A DNA stretch of 64,000 nt from positions 186,001 to 250,000 of the forward strand of contig NZ_CP097463.1 of assembly GCF_027247405.1 (NCBI RefSeq), given 5' to 3'. The notes under the pieces were generated by a model that made no database searches, was not told the origin of the DNA, and was given only the letters and a program-made list of their open reading frames with translations. The DNA is from Jatrophihabitans cynanchi. Lineage in GTDB: Bacteria; Actinomycetota; Actinomycetes; Mycobacteriales; Jatrophihabitantaceae. This document shows positions 17,653 to 26,108 of the stretch, piece by piece (within the stretch, counting starts at the first letter, position 1; each line of letters starts with the position of its first letter). The translations under genes and the position numbers were made by a program.

Positions 17653-18536
17653 GGTGCCCACACCCGGATCGCGTGCAGCGCGGTACGCGCGCGCGAGGGC
17701 CGTACCGGTGCGGCCAACACCTCGTAGCCGGCGCCTCGCAAGGCGGACGCGGTCGCGAGGCCGCCGGCGACGTAACCGGCGACCGCGACGCGCGACCAGC
17801 CGTGCAGCCGCTTCACCAACGCGGAACCGCGCTGCAGCATGTCCTCGGCGCGCGCGACCTGTACGGCGACAACGGCGCGCAACGCCGCGCTCGTGGTGGC
17901 CGCGGTCAGGTCGCTCGTGCCGACCGACGCGGCCCGCAACTCCTCGTCCGGCAGGTAGACCCGCCCCGCACGCGCGTCCTCGCCGACGTCCTGGCAGTGC
18001 TCGAGCACCTGCAGCGCCGCGCACACGGTGTCCGAGTCGGCGACGTTCGCCTCGGTCACCGCGCCGGCAACGTGCAGCACGATCCGGCCGACCGGCGCGG
18101 CCGAGAGCCGGCAGTAGTCGAGCAGTTCGTCGAACGTGGCGTAGCTGCGCTTGCGCTGATCGAGCTTGTTCGCCTCGACCAGGTCCAGCAGCAGGTCGTT
18201 CGCGATGCCGTGCTCGCGCACGATCGGTGCCAGGCAGGCAACCGGGTGCAGCCGCGACACCCCGTCCGGCAGCGCGCGAACCTCACGGTCGACGATGTCG
18301 AGCAGGGCGAGCCGATCGGGTGGCGCGCAGTCGGCACGATCGCCCACGTCGTCGACGAACCGCGCGTACCGGTACACGGCTCCCAGTGCGGCCCGCGGAC
18401 GGCGCGGCAGCACCCGCAGCGCGACCGGGAAGTTCTCCGCCCCCATTTGCGCGCCCGCACCGTCGGCGAGGCGCTGCAGAAGCGCCTCGGGCCCGTCGGG
18501 ACCTGCCCGATCGTGCCGTGGCACAACAGCTTCCAT
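17649..18536 (-). CDS. hpnC: hydroxysqualene synthase HpnC
   Basis: Protein of 295 residues, squalene/phytoene synthase superfamily. HpnC converts presqualene diphosphate to hydroxysqualene. Visible motifs are YARFVDDVGDRAD and EHCQDVGEDARAGRVYLPDEEL, plus the N-terminal GAENFPVALRVLPRRPRAALGAVYRYARF characteristic of HpnC in place of HpnD's pattern. It is the first gene of the operon. The ATG at 18536 has only a weak GAGAAG ribosome site. An AT-rich promoter candidate lies about 60 nt upstream. Confidence 0.93.
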   Translation of the reverse strand: MEAVVPRHDRAGPDGPEALLQRLADGAGAQMGAENFPVALRVLPRRPRAALGAVYRYARFVDDVGDRADCAPPDRLALLDIVDREVRALPDGVSRLHPVACLAPIVREHGIANDLLLDLVEANKLDQRKRSYATFDELLDYCRLSAAPVGRIVLHVAGAVTEANVADSDTVCAALQVLEHCQDVGEDARAGRVYLPDEELRAASVGTSDLTAATTSAALRAVVAVQVARAEDMLQRGSALVKRLHGWSRVAVAGYVAGGLATASALRGAGYEVLAAPVRPSRARTALHAIRVWAP

Positions 18537-18593
18537 ATGACTTCTCGCCGGCCTCGAGATCTCGGTGATGGTGTCCTGTCCGCGTGTTTACTG

Positions 18594-18599
18594 TCTATA
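18594..18599 (-). promoter_or_regulatory. candidate -10 box of the hopanoid operon
   Basis: Read on the minus strand, TATAGA (within GATATAGACAGT) is the only AT-rich hexamer in the 167-nt divergent gap before hpnC. It would give a leader of roughly 50 nt. No good -35 element is visible at 16-18 nt, so it may need an alternative sigma factor or an activator. Tentative. Confidence 0.35.
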
Positions 18600-18711
18600 T
18601 CAGACCGTCCCCGACGCCCTCCATGACAAATCCGGTGCACAGCCCATTCTTCTACTCTGGCCCATGAACGCCGGTAGGCGCAGCCGTTTTAGCCGCGCCG
18701 GGCGTGTCGGC

Positions 18712-18717
18712 CTACGC
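18712..18717 (+). promoter_or_regulatory. -10 box TACGCT, leaderless start
   Basis: TACGCT is followed after 7 nt by the GTG at 18725. The spacing fits transcription starting on the start codon and decides that start over an in-frame GTG at 18704. Confidence 0.5.
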
Positions 18718-18724
18718 TGGGCGG

Positions 18725-19003
18725 GTGCAGGTCGACGGGCGGTACCGCGGCTCCTTCGACGATGATCCGGGCGAGCCCACCGATCCGTCATGGGCCTCGC
18801 CGTACGTCGACGGCGCGTGGGGGCGCACCGCGAATCCCAACACCGCGGACGGCGAGCTGCAGAACCTCGCGGCGTTCGGTGCGGGCCTGGCCAGGCTCAC
18901 CGGCCCACGGCGCACCGCCGCGCGGTTCGTGGTGTGGCTGATCCTGCTCGGCACCGCGCTCACGATCATCTACGGCATGGTCGGCATCGTCGCAATCTGG
19001 TGA
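18725..19003 (+). CDS. small membrane protein, unknown
   Basis: Protein of 92 residues. The N-terminal 60 residues are polar and Gly/Pro/Asp-rich with SWASPYVDGAWGR. One membrane helix lies at the C-terminus (about 68-90, FVVWLILLGTALTIIYGMVG). No family is recognised. The GTG was chosen by its TACGCT -10 box at leaderless spacing. It is the first plus-strand gene after the divergent hopanoid operon, with msrB 24 nt downstream. It probably sits in the cytoplasmic membrane with the N-terminus in the cytoplasm. Confidence 0.6.
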   Translation: MQVDGRYRGSFDDDPGEPTDPSWASPYVDGAWGRTANPNTADGELQNLAAFGAGLARLTGPRRTAARFVVWLILLGTALTIIYGMVGIVAIW

Positions 19004-19013
19004 CGCCGGTCGG

Positions 19014-19019
19014 TACCGT
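19014..19019 (+). promoter_or_regulatory. -10 box TACCGT before msrB
   Basis: TACCGT lies 7 nt before the msrB ATG at 19027, again the leaderless spacing. No Shine-Dalgarno sequence is present. Confidence 0.5.
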
Positions 19020-19026
19020 CAACAGC

Positions 19027-19458
19027 ATGAGCACGGACGAGATGCCCCCACCCACGGTCAGCAAGACCGACGAGCAGTGGCGCGCGCAGCTGACACCTCA
19101 GGAGTACGCGGTGCTCCGCGAGGCCGCCACCGAGCGCCCCTTCACCGGCGAGTACACCGACAACCACCGCACCGGCGTGTACCGCTGCCGCGCCTGCGGC
19201 ACCGAACTGTTCCGCAGCGACACCAAGTTCGAGTCGCACTGCGGCTGGCCGTCGTTCTTCACCCCGCTCGCCGGCGACCGGGTGATCGAGCGCGCCGACA
19301 CCAGCCTGGGAATGCGCCGCGTCGAGGTGCTCTGCGCGAACTGTCACAGCCACCTCGGGCACGTCTTCGAGGGCGAGGGGTACGACACCCCGACGGACCA
19401 GCGCTACTGCATCAACTCGATCTCGCTCACCTTCGACGAAGACGAGCCCGCACGGTGA
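19027..19458 (+). CDS. msrB: peptide-methionine (R)-S-oxide reductase
   Basis: Protein of 143 residues. It reduces methionine-R-sulfoxide in oxidised proteins. Zinc is held by Cys54/Cys57 (YRCRACG) and Cys103/Cys106 (LCANCHSHLGHVF). The catalytic Cys128 is in RYCINSISL, and Cys72 in ESHCGWPSF is a possible resolving residue. The stop overlaps the GTG of the LLM-class oxidoreductase (GTGA). M. tuberculosis has msrB at the equivalent place near hemQ. Cytoplasmic. Confidence 0.95.
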   Translation: MSTDEMPPPTVSKTDEQWRAQLTPQEYAVLREAATERPFTGEYTDNHRTGVYRCRACGTELFRSDTKFESHCGWPSFFTPLAGDRVIERADTSLGMRRVEVLCANCHSHLGHVFEGEGYDTPTDQRYCINSISLTFDEDEPAR

Positions 19459-20327
19459 AGCTCGGCCTGCACGTCGCGAACTTCACCTGGCCGGGCGGCG
19501 CGGACACGATGGCGTCCGACCTCGCCCGCATCGCGCACACCGCGGACGAGGTCGGCTTCTCCAATCTGTCGGTGATGGACCACGTCTGGCAGATCGGCGT
19601 CAACGGGCCGCCCGAACTCGACATGCTCGAGGCCTACACCACGCTCGGATTCCTGGCCGCGCACACCGAGCACATCGAACTGCTGGCCTGGGTCACCGCT
19701 GCCGTGTACCGCGAGCCGGGACTGCTCGCCAAGGCGGTGACGACGCTGGACGTGCTCTCCGGCGGACGTGCCTGGCTGGGCATCGGCGCGGCGTGGAACG
19801 AGGAGGAGTCACGCGGCCTGGGCCTGCCGTTCCCTCCGACCGCGGAACGCTTCGAGCGGCTGGAGGAGGCGCTGCAGATCTGCCTGCAGATGTGGCAGCA
19901 CGACGACGCGCCGTATCGCGGCAAGCACTACACGCTCGAACGCACGCTCAACGCGCCGCAGTCACTGCGCCGACCGCACCCGCCGATCCTCATCGGCGGC
20001 GGCGGCGAGCGTAAGACGCTGCGCCTCGTCGCGCAGTACGCGCAGGCCTGCAACCTGTTCAACTCCGCCGACCTGGAGCACAAGCTCGACGTGCTGCGCG
20101 CGCACTGCGAGGCGGTCGGCCGCGACTACGACGAGATCGAGAAGACGGTGATGACCCGGCTCGACCCGGGGCCGGACGGCGAGCACGTCGATGCGCTGCT
20201 CGCCGACCTCGAACGCCTCGCCGGCCTCGGCGTCACGCACGTGCACGGCCAGGTGCCGGATGCCGTCTCGATCACGCCGCTCGAGCTGCTCGGCACGCGG
20301 GTGATCCCGGTGGTGGCGAGCCTGTAG
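19455..20327 (+). CDS. LLM-class F420-dependent oxidoreductase
   Basis: Protein of 290 residues, luciferase-like TIM-barrel fold. Family marks are SVMDHVWQIG near residue 35, LLAWVTAAVYREPGLLAKAVTTLDVLSGGRAWLGIGAAWNEEE and RPHPPILIGGGGERKTLRLVAQYAQACN. In actinobacteria this class usually uses cofactor F420; the substrate cannot be deduced. Translation is coupled to msrB by a 4-nt overlap, which hints at a shared role in redox homeostasis (inference). Confidence 0.88.
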   Translation: MKLGLHVANFTWPGGADTMASDLARIAHTADEVGFSNLSVMDHVWQIGVNGPPELDMLEAYTTLGFLAAHTEHIELLAWVTAAVYREPGLLAKAVTTLDVLSGGRAWLGIGAAWNEEESRGLGLPFPPTAERFERLEEALQICLQMWQHDDAPYRGKHYTLERTLNAPQSLRRPHPPILIGGGGERKTLRLVAQYAQACNLFNSADLEHKLDVLRAHCEAVGRDYDEIEKTVMTRLDPGPDGEHVDALLADLERLAGLGVTHVHGQVPDAVSITPLELLGTRVIPVVASL

Positions 20328-20402
20328 GTAGGCCTCCGGGGTTGGCCGGTGCTACCGGCGGGTAGGACTCCCGCGAGCCGGTTCCGTCAGGGGAGGCACG
20401 TC

Positions 20403-22376
20403 GTGAGCACGTCCACGCAGATCACCGAGCAGCAGGCCCGCGCCGTCGCTGAGGAGGCACGTGAGGCCGGCTGGGACAGGCCGTCGTTCTGCAAGGAGTT
20501 GTTCCTCGGCAGGTTCCCGCTGGAGTTGATCCATCCGCACCCGCGCGCCGACCCCGCCGACGCCGCCGCCGGTGCGGCGTTCCTGGACCGGCTGCGGGCG
20601 TACTGCGCGAGCATCGACGGCGGTGCGATCGAGCGCGAGGCACGCATCCCGGACGAGTGCGTGCAGGGGCTCGCCGAACTCGGCTGCTTCGGTATCAAGA
20701 TCCCGGTCGAGTACGGCGGTCTCGGACTGTCCCAGGTGGTGTACGGGCGGGCGCTCGCGCTCGTCGGCTCCGTCCATGCCAGCCTCGGCGCGTTGCTGTC
20801 CGCGCACCAGTCGATCGGCGTGCCGGAGCCACTGAAGCTGGCCGGCACCCCCGCGCAGAAGAACGAGTTCCTGCCACGCTGCGCACGCGGCGCGGTGAGC
20901 GCGTTCCTGCTCACCGAGCCGGACGTCGGCTCCGACCCGGCCCGGCTGCGCACCTCGGCCACACCGACCGACGACGGCGGATACCTCATCGACGGGACGA
21001 AGCTGTGGACCACCAACGGCGTCGTTGCCGAGTTGCTCGTCGTCATGGCCCGGGTGCCGTCGCACGCCGGCGGCCCTGGTGGCGTGTCCGCATTCGTCGT
21101 CGAGGCGGACTCCCCCGGCATCACCGTCGAGCACCGCAACGCGTTCATGGGGCTGCGCGGGATCGAGAACGGCGTCACCCACTTCGACCAGGTGCGCGTG
21201 CCTGCGCAGAACCGGATCGGCAACGAGGGTGACGGGCTGCGCATCGCGCTGGCCACGCTGAACACCGGTCGGCTGTCGCTTCCCGCGATGTGCGCCGGAG
21301 CGGGCAAGTGGTCGTTGAAGATCGCGCGCGAGTGGTCGGCCGAACGGGTCCAGTGGGGCCGCCCGGTGGGCGAGCACGAGGCGGTGGCCACCAAGATCGC
21401 GTTCATCGCCGCGACCACGTTCGCGATGGAGGCCGTGCTCGACCTGTCCGGCCACCTCGCCGACGAGGGACGCAAGGACATCCGGATCGAGGCCGCCGTC
21501 GCCAAGCTCTGGACCAGCGAGATGGCCTGCCGCATTGCCGACGAACTCGTCCAGATCCGTGGCGGCCGCGGCTACGAGACCGCCGACTCGCTGGCCGCCC
21601 GCGGCGAGCGGGCCGTGCCGGCGGAGCAGATGCTGCGCGACCTGCGCATCAACCGGATCTTCGAAGGCTCCAGCGAGATCATGCGGCTGTTGATCGCCCG
21701 CGAGGCCGTCGACACGCACCTGAACGCGGCCGGCGACCTGGCCGACCCCGAGGCGGACCTGACGCACAAGGCGAAGTCCGCCGCGCACGCGAGCGGCTTC
21801 TACGCTCGATGGCTGCCGCAGCTGGCCACCGGGCCCGGCCTGCTGCCGACCTCCTATCGCGAGTTCGGCGCGCTGGCCACCCACCTGCGCTACGCCGAGC
21901 GCACCTCGCGCAAGCTCGCTCGCTCGACGTTCTACGCGATGGCGCGCTGGCAGGCGGCACTGGAGAAGCGGCAGGGGTTCCTCGGCGGGATCGTCGACAT
22001 CGGTGCCGAGCTCTTCGCGATCACCGCGGCCTGCGTGCGTGCCGAACTGATACGCGCCGAGGAGGGATCGGACGGCGGCGACGGCGGCGACGGCGGCCCG
22101 AACGGCGCTGCCGCGTACGAACTGGCCGCCGCTTTCGCCGCGCAGTCCCGGCTGCGCATCGATGCATTGTTCGACGGGCTGTGGCACAACACCGACGCCG
22201 GCGATGTCGCCCTCGCCCGAGGAGTACTCGCCGGTGAGTACACCTGGCTCGAGGACGGCGTGCTCGATCCCAGCGAGGGCACCGGTCCGTGGATCGCTCC
22301 GTGGACGACCGGTGCGGCCACGGGCGAGTCGGTGGCGCGACGCTTCCTGCCCTCGACTCGGGGGGATGTCCGGTAG
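20403..22376 (+). CDS. acyl-CoA dehydrogenase, long form
   Basis: FAD-dependent alpha,beta-dehydrogenase of 657 residues, longer than the common 380-400 because of a C-terminal domain like that of very-long-chain enzymes. Domain order: N-terminal helical (40-150), middle beta domain with FLLTEPDVGSDPARL and LWTTNG, and C-terminal helical with EWSAERVQWGRPVGEHEAVATKIAF and IFEGSSEIMRLLIAREAV. The last 200 residues include a Gly/Asp linker coded by 9-bp repeats. The GTG at 20403 follows GGGAGG by 6 nt. It probably acts in fatty-acid beta-oxidation; substrate length is inferred only from domain structure. Confidence 0.9.
   Translation: MSTSTQITEQQARAVAEEAREAGWDRPSFCKELFLGRFPLELIHPHPRADPADAAAGAAFLDRLRAYCASIDGGAIEREARIPDECVQGLAELGCFGIKIPVEYGGLGLSQVVYGRALALVGSVHASLGALLSAHQSIGVPEPLKLAGTPAQKNEFLPRCARGAVSAFLLTEPDVGSDPARLRTSATPTDDGGYLIDGTKLWTTNGVVAELLVVMARVPSHAGGPGGVSAFVVEADSPGITVEHRNAFMGLRGIENGVTHFDQVRVPAQNRIGNEGDGLRIALATLNTGRLSLPAMCAGAGKWSLKIAREWSAERVQWGRPVGEHEAVATKIAFIAATTFAMEAVLDLSGHLADEGRKDIRIEAAVAKLWTSEMACRIADELVQIRGGRGYETADSLAARGERAVPAEQMLRDLRINRIFEGSSEIMRLLIAREAVDTHLNAAGDLADPEADLTHKAKSAAHASGFYARWLPQLATGPGLLPTSYREFGALATHLRYAERTSRKLARSTFYAMARWQAALEKRQGFLGGIVDIGAELFAITAACVRAELIRAEEGSDGGDGGDGGPNGAAAYELAAAFAAQSRLRIDALFDGLWHNTDAGDVALARGVLAGEYTWLEDGVLDPSEGTGPWIAPWTTGAATGESVARRFLPSTRGDVR
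22071..22097 (+). repeat. 9-bp tandem repeat in the acyl-CoA dehydrogenase gene
   Basis: Three perfect GACGGCGGC units encode a DGG-DGG-DGG linker inside the C-terminal domain. It is a likely slippage site with in-frame length changes of three residues. Confidence 0.85.
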
Positions 22377-22642
22377 CGCGCTCGTTCGATCGAGCAGGCG
22401 GACGACGACGTCGTGACGCACCCACCTGGACAGGCAACCAAACCCCCATCCGCAACACCGCACACGACCCGAGGCCCAGCTACCCGCTCAAGACGTAGCT
22501 TGTTGGCCGTCGCATACGCCCGAGGACTCGCAGCGAGTCGAATCGGAACCAGGCTGTGGACCACGCAACTCATCGGTGGGTGCGTGAGCGCTGCGCCCGG
22601 ATCGACCGCTGATCGCGCCGCCCGCGCGCGAAATGAAGGTGC
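22377..22642. other. gap between convergent genes
   Basis: These 266 bases separate the acyl-CoA dehydrogenase and hemQ 3' ends. A small hairpin (GCTCG/CGAGC at about 22380-22396) follows the dehydrogenase stop and may aid termination. No gene or RNA is recognised. Confidence 0.4.
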
Positions 22643-23335
22643 TTACGGCAAGGCTTCGACGATCTCCGCCATGCTGCGCCGGGTGCCGGTGTGGAACGGC
22701 ACCTCCAACCGCACGTGGCGACGAGTCTCCGAGGCGCGCAGGTGCCGCATCAGATCGACGATGCGGTCCAGGTCGTCCGCCTCGAAGGCGAGCACCCACT
22801 CGTAGTCGCCGAGCGCGAACGCCGGCACCGTGTTGGCCCGCACGTCCGGGTACTGCCGCGCCATCTGGCCGTGCTCGGCGAGCAGCGCGCGGCGCTCGTC
22901 GTCCGGCAGCAGGTACCAGTCGTACGAGCGCACGAACGGGTACACCGCGACGTACTTGTACTCGGCATCCGGCGCGGCGAGAAACTCCGGCAGGTGGCTC
23001 TTGTTGAACTCGGCCGGACGGTGCAGCGCCATGTTCGACCAGGTCGGCGTCAGGTGCGAGCCCAGCCGCGTCCGGCGGAACCGGCTGTACGCCTCCTGCA
23101 GTGCATCCGCGGTCGACGAGTGCCACCAGATCATCAGGTCGGCGTCGGCCCGCAACGCGCTCACGTCGTACGTGCCGCGAATCGTGACGTCCTTGGCGGC
23201 AAGCTGCTCGAACAACTCGTCCACCTCGCCGGCGAGCGAATCGCGCCGCGCGTCGCCCAAGGGTCGCTCGATCTTGAACACCGACCAGAGGGTGTAGCGG
23301 ATCACGTCGTTGAGTTCGCGTGCCTTGCTGACCAT
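22643..23335 (-). CDS. hemQ: coproheme decarboxylase HemQ
   Basis: Protein of 230 residues of the chlorite-dismutase-like family. It converts Fe-coproporphyrin III to heme b by two oxidative decarboxylations. Visible features are WSVFKIERPLG at the N-terminus, MALHRPAEFNKSHLPEFL, AVYPFVRSYDWYLLPDDERR with the radical-forming Tyr region, and FALGDYEWVLAFEADDLDRIVDLMRHLR. The chlorite-dismutase Arg is not expected in this branch. The ATG at 23335 lies 4 nt after the hemY stop, giving the actinobacterial order hemE-hemY-hemQ. Cytoplasmic. Confidence 0.94.
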   Translation of the reverse strand: MVSKARELNDVIRYTLWSVFKIERPLGDARRDSLAGEVDELFEQLAAKDVTIRGTYDVSALRADADLMIWWHSSTADALQEAYSRFRRTRLGSHLTPTWSNMALHRPAEFNKSHLPEFLAAPDAEYKYVAVYPFVRSYDWYLLPDDERRALLAEHGQMARQYPDVRANTVPAFALGDYEWVLAFEADDLDRIVDLMRHLRASETRRHVRLEVPFHTGTRRSMAEIVEALP

Positions 23336-23339
23336 GAGC

Positions 23340-24719
23340 TCATTCTCCTCGCTGCGACAGCGCGTTCGCCACGTGGTCTGCGGCACGCCGCGCCGAGCCG
23401 ATGCAGGCCGGGATCCCCACACCGTCGTACGCGGCGCCACACACCGCGAGCCCGGGGACCTGCTCCACCGCGGCCCGGATCCGCGCCACCCGCTCGACGT
23501 GACCGACCGCGTACTGCGGCAACCCGCCGCCCCAGCGGGTGAGCAGCGCGTCGACCGGTTCGGCCGTGATGCCCAGCAGCGCCGCCAGATCGCGGCGGAC
23601 CACGGCAAGCAGGTCGCCGTCCTGACGCTGCAGCGCCTCCGCCTCGCCGTGCCGGCCGATCGAGGCGCGCAGCACGGACAGCGACCCGGTCGGCATCGGC
23701 CACTTCTGCGAGGAGAGCGTCACCGCCTTCACGGCCAACCGCTCGTGCGCGGCCACCAGCACACCGCTGCCCTCCGGCAGGGTCACGTCGCGGTAGGCCA
23801 GGGTCGCGATCGCCATGCTCGCGTACTCGATCCCGGCCAGCTCGGCGGCGGCCGACGGTGCGGCCGTGCGCAACAGCCGCGCCGCCTTCGCAGCCGGCGT
23901 GGCCACCACCACCGCGTCCACCTCGAGGTACTCGGGTTCGGGGACCGGACCGAGGGTGAGCCGGAAGCCGTGCGCCGTGCGGTCGATCAGCCGGACGGTG
24001 GTGTCCGTCCGAACGGCGAACCGCCCGGACGCCGCGAGCGCCAGCGGCAGCCGCCCGATGCCGCCGGGCAGCGAGGCAAACACCGGATCGGTCGAAGGGG
24101 CGCGGGTGCCGGCGCCGACGACGGCCTGCGCCGCACGTACCAGGGAACCGCCCGAACCCAGCCGGGCGAACAGCGCCGGCATGCTCGCGTGCAGCGACAG
24201 CTCGTCGGCGCGGCCGGCGTACACGCCACCGAGCAACGGCTCGACCAGACGATCGGTGATCTCGTTGCCCAATCGCGCACGGGTGAGCGCGCCGACCGCG
24301 ACGTCTTCGGTGATCGGCTCCAGCGGCTCGAGGTCCGGCTCGGCAGCGATCCGCTCGCTGGCCGCGGCGGACACGGCGCCGCTCGCCCGCAATGCGTCGG
24401 CATCGGACGGGATGCCCATCATCGTCCGCGCGGGCAACGGATGCAGCGCTCCACCGGCACGCACCTGCGCGGCGGTGGACAGCGGCGAAATCAGCTCGAG
24501 CCCGGCGGCCCGCGCCAGATCGACGGCTTCGGGGCGGCGGGCCAGCATCGCCTCGGCGCCGAGGTCGACGGGCACGCCGGCTATCTCGCCGACCCGCAGC
24601 TTGCCGCCGATCTCGCGCCCCGACTCCAGCACCAGGACCGCGGCCCCCGGCAGCCGTTCGGCGAGCGTCCACGCGGCGGCCAGCCCGCTGATGCCGCCGC
24701 CGACCACCACGACGCTCAC
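23340..24719 (-). CDS. hemY: coproporphyrinogen III oxidase, HemY/CgoX type
   Basis: FAD-dependent oxidase of 459 residues that makes coproporphyrin III in the gram-positive heme route. The Rossmann start is VSVVVVGGGISGLAAAWTLAERLPGA. Other marks are VLESGREIGGKLRVGEIAGVPVDLGAEAML, SLPGGIGRLPLALA and the C-terminal FAD-binding VCGAAYDGVGIPACIGSARRAADHV. The GTG at 24719 is chosen because the Rossmann strand follows at once; a GTG about 16 codons upstream is possible but would translate through a palindrome. With the chosen start that palindrome (24728-24771) occupies the place of the ribosome site, so expression may depend on RNA structure or coupling. Confidence 0.92.
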   Translation of the reverse strand: MSVVVVGGGISGLAAAWTLAERLPGAAVLVLESGREIGGKLRVGEIAGVPVDLGAEAMLARRPEAVDLARAAGLELISPLSTAAQVRAGGALHPLPARTMMGIPSDADALRASGAVSAAASERIAAEPDLEPLEPITEDVAVGALTRARLGNEITDRLVEPLLGGVYAGRADELSLHASMPALFARLGSGGSLVRAAQAVVGAGTRAPSTDPVFASLPGGIGRLPLALAASGRFAVRTDTTVRLIDRTAHGFRLTLGPVPEPEYLEVDAVVVATPAAKAARLLRTAAPSAAAELAGIEYASMAIATLAYRDVTLPEGSGVLVAAHERLAVKAVTLSSQKWPMPTGSLSVLRASIGRHGEAEALQRQDGDLLAVVRRDLAALLGITAEPVDALLTRWGGGLPQYAVGHVERVARIRAAVEQVPGLAVCGAAYDGVGIPACIGSARRAADHVANALSQRGE

Positions 24720-24727
24720 CTGCTGAT

Positions 24728-24771
24728 GAACACCCCCAGCACCACACCCCGGTGTGGTGGAAGGGGTGTTC
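24728..24771. repeat. nested 44-bp palindrome between hemE and hemY
   Basis: The layout is symmetric: GAACACCCC (24728-24736), 3 nt, CACCACACC (24740-24748), 2-nt loop, GGTGTGGTG (24751-24759), 3 nt, GGGGTGTTC (24763-24771). Both arm pairs are perfect. In RNA it forms a two-tier hairpin with a 3x3 internal loop, ending 9 nt before the hemY GTG. It has no T-tract, so regulation, mRNA processing or a mobile palindromic unit are more likely than simple termination. Confidence 0.85.
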
Positions 24772-24781
24772 ACACCCTCAT

Positions 24782-25810
24782 TCACGACAGCGAGTGGACG
24801 AGGTCGACGACGCGGCTCAGGACGTCGGGGTCGGTGTCGGGCAGGACGCCGTGGCCCAGGTTGAACACGTGACCGGCGGCGCTGCGTCCCTCGATGACGA
24901 TGCGGCGCACCTCGGCCTCGAGCACCGGCCAGTCGGCGAGCAGCAGCGCCGGGTCCAGGTTGCCCTGCACCACCGCGCCCGGGCCGATCCGCCGGGCGGC
25001 CTCGTCCAGCCCGACGCGCCAGTCGACGCCCACCACGTCGGCGCCGGCACGATGGATCAGGTCGAGGAACTCGCCGGTGCCGACACCGAAGTGGATCCGC
25101 GGCACCGCGAATTCGGCGAGCGGCTCGAGCACGGTGCGGCTGTGCGGGAGCACGTACCGCTCGTAGTCGGCACGCGAGAGCGCGCCGGCCCACGAGTCGA
25201 ACAACTGGACGGCGGCCACGCCGGCCTCGAGCTGGATGCGCAGGAACTCGCGGGCGATCACGGCGAGCCGGTTCAGCAGCGCGCCCCAGAGCACGGGCTG
25301 GCCGTGCATGAGCGCCTTCGTCCGCGCGTGATCGCGCGACGGGCCACCCTCGATCAGGTAGCTGGCCAGCGTGAACGGGGCGCCGGCGAAGCCGATCAGC
25401 GGCGTGCCACCGAGTTCGCCGACCAGCGCGCGCACCGCCTGGCTCACGTAGGACACGTCGGCGGGCTCGATCTCACGCAACACGTCCAGGTCCGCCGTCG
25501 TCCGGATCGGGTGCTCCACCACCGGCCCCACTCCGGGGACGATGTCGATGCCGACGCCGATCGCCACCAGCGGTACGACGATGTCGGAGAACAGGATCGC
25601 CGCGTCCACACCGTGCCGGCGCACCGGCTGCAGGGTGATCTCGGTGATCATCGCCGGGTCGCGGCAGGCGTCCAGCATCGCGATGCCGGCGCGCAGCTCG
25701 CGGTACTCCGGCAACGAGCGCCCGGCTTGCCGCATGAACCAGACCGGCGGGTACCCGCCGGGGTGCCCGGACGCGGCCCGGATGAGCAGGGAATCAGCAG
25801 CGGCAGCCAT
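24782..25810 (-). CDS. hemE: uroporphyrinogen decarboxylase
   Basis: Protein of 342 residues, usual length. It removes four acetate carboxyls from uroporphyrinogen III to give coproporphyrinogen III, without a cofactor. Signature 1 is [18 protein letters not shown]. Signature 2 is [29 protein letters not shown] and the late [13 protein letters not shown] are also conserved. Two in-frame ATGs exist; the one at 25810 has GAGG about 9 nt upstream and is preferred over 25819, where GAGG touches the start. It is the first gene of the heme cluster and divergent from the Zn-ribbon gene at 25923. Confidence 0.95.
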   Translation of the reverse strand: MAAAADSLLIRAASGHPGGYPPVWFMRQAGRSLPEYRELRAGIAMLDACRDPAMITEITLQPVRRHGVDAAILFSDIVVPLVAIGVGIDIVPGVGPVVEHPIRTTADLDVLREIEPADVSYVSQAVRALVGELGGTPLIGFAGAPFTLASYLIEGGPSRDHARTKALMHGQPVLWGALLNRLAVIAREFLRIQLEAGVAAVQLFDSWAGALSRADYERYVLPHSRTVLEPLAEFAVPRIHFGVGTGEFLDLIHRAGADVVGVDWRVGLDEAARRIGPGAVVQGNLDPALLLADWPVLEAEVRRIVIEGRSAAGHVFNLGHGVLPDTDPDVLSRVVDLVHSLS

Positions 25811-25922
25811 CGCCCGCATCCTCGCACGCGCGAGATTCGGCGTGCCTGCGGGCATTCGGCTGTGTGACGTGGAAACTTGGCTCAGACAGCCACACCGGCG
25901 CCGGTGCGGAAGGAGTGTTGTG

Positions 25923-26108
25923 ATGTCCGCCGAGCTGACCCTGACCTGCCCCGTCTGCGGGCGCCGCAGCGAGTTCGAGCAGCCGCCCTGCACCGACGGC
26001 CACGGCAGCGACTGCCCCGAGCTGATCTGCGTGCGCTGCAGCAGTGCGGTACTGGTGGGCGCCGAGCACCGAGCCCGGCGGCGCGCTCGCACGGGGCGCG
26101 CCGCGTGA
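25923..26108 (+). CDS. small four-cysteine zinc-ribbon-like protein
   Basis: Protein of 61 residues with LTCPVCGRR near the N-terminus and ELICVRCSS at about residues 35-42, plus two intervening cysteines (CTDGHGSDC), so six Cys in all. This suggests a zinc-binding mini-protein. The C-terminus is Arg-rich ([13 protein letters not shown]), possibly for nucleic-acid contact. The ribosome site AAGGAG lies 7 nt before the ATG, one of the best in the window. Its stop overlaps the GTG of the DUF3000 gene. I do not recognise the family; the role is unknown. Confidence 0.65.
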   Translation: MSAELTLTCPVCGRRSEFEQPPCTDGHGSDCPELICVRCSSAVLVGAEHRARRRARTGRAA

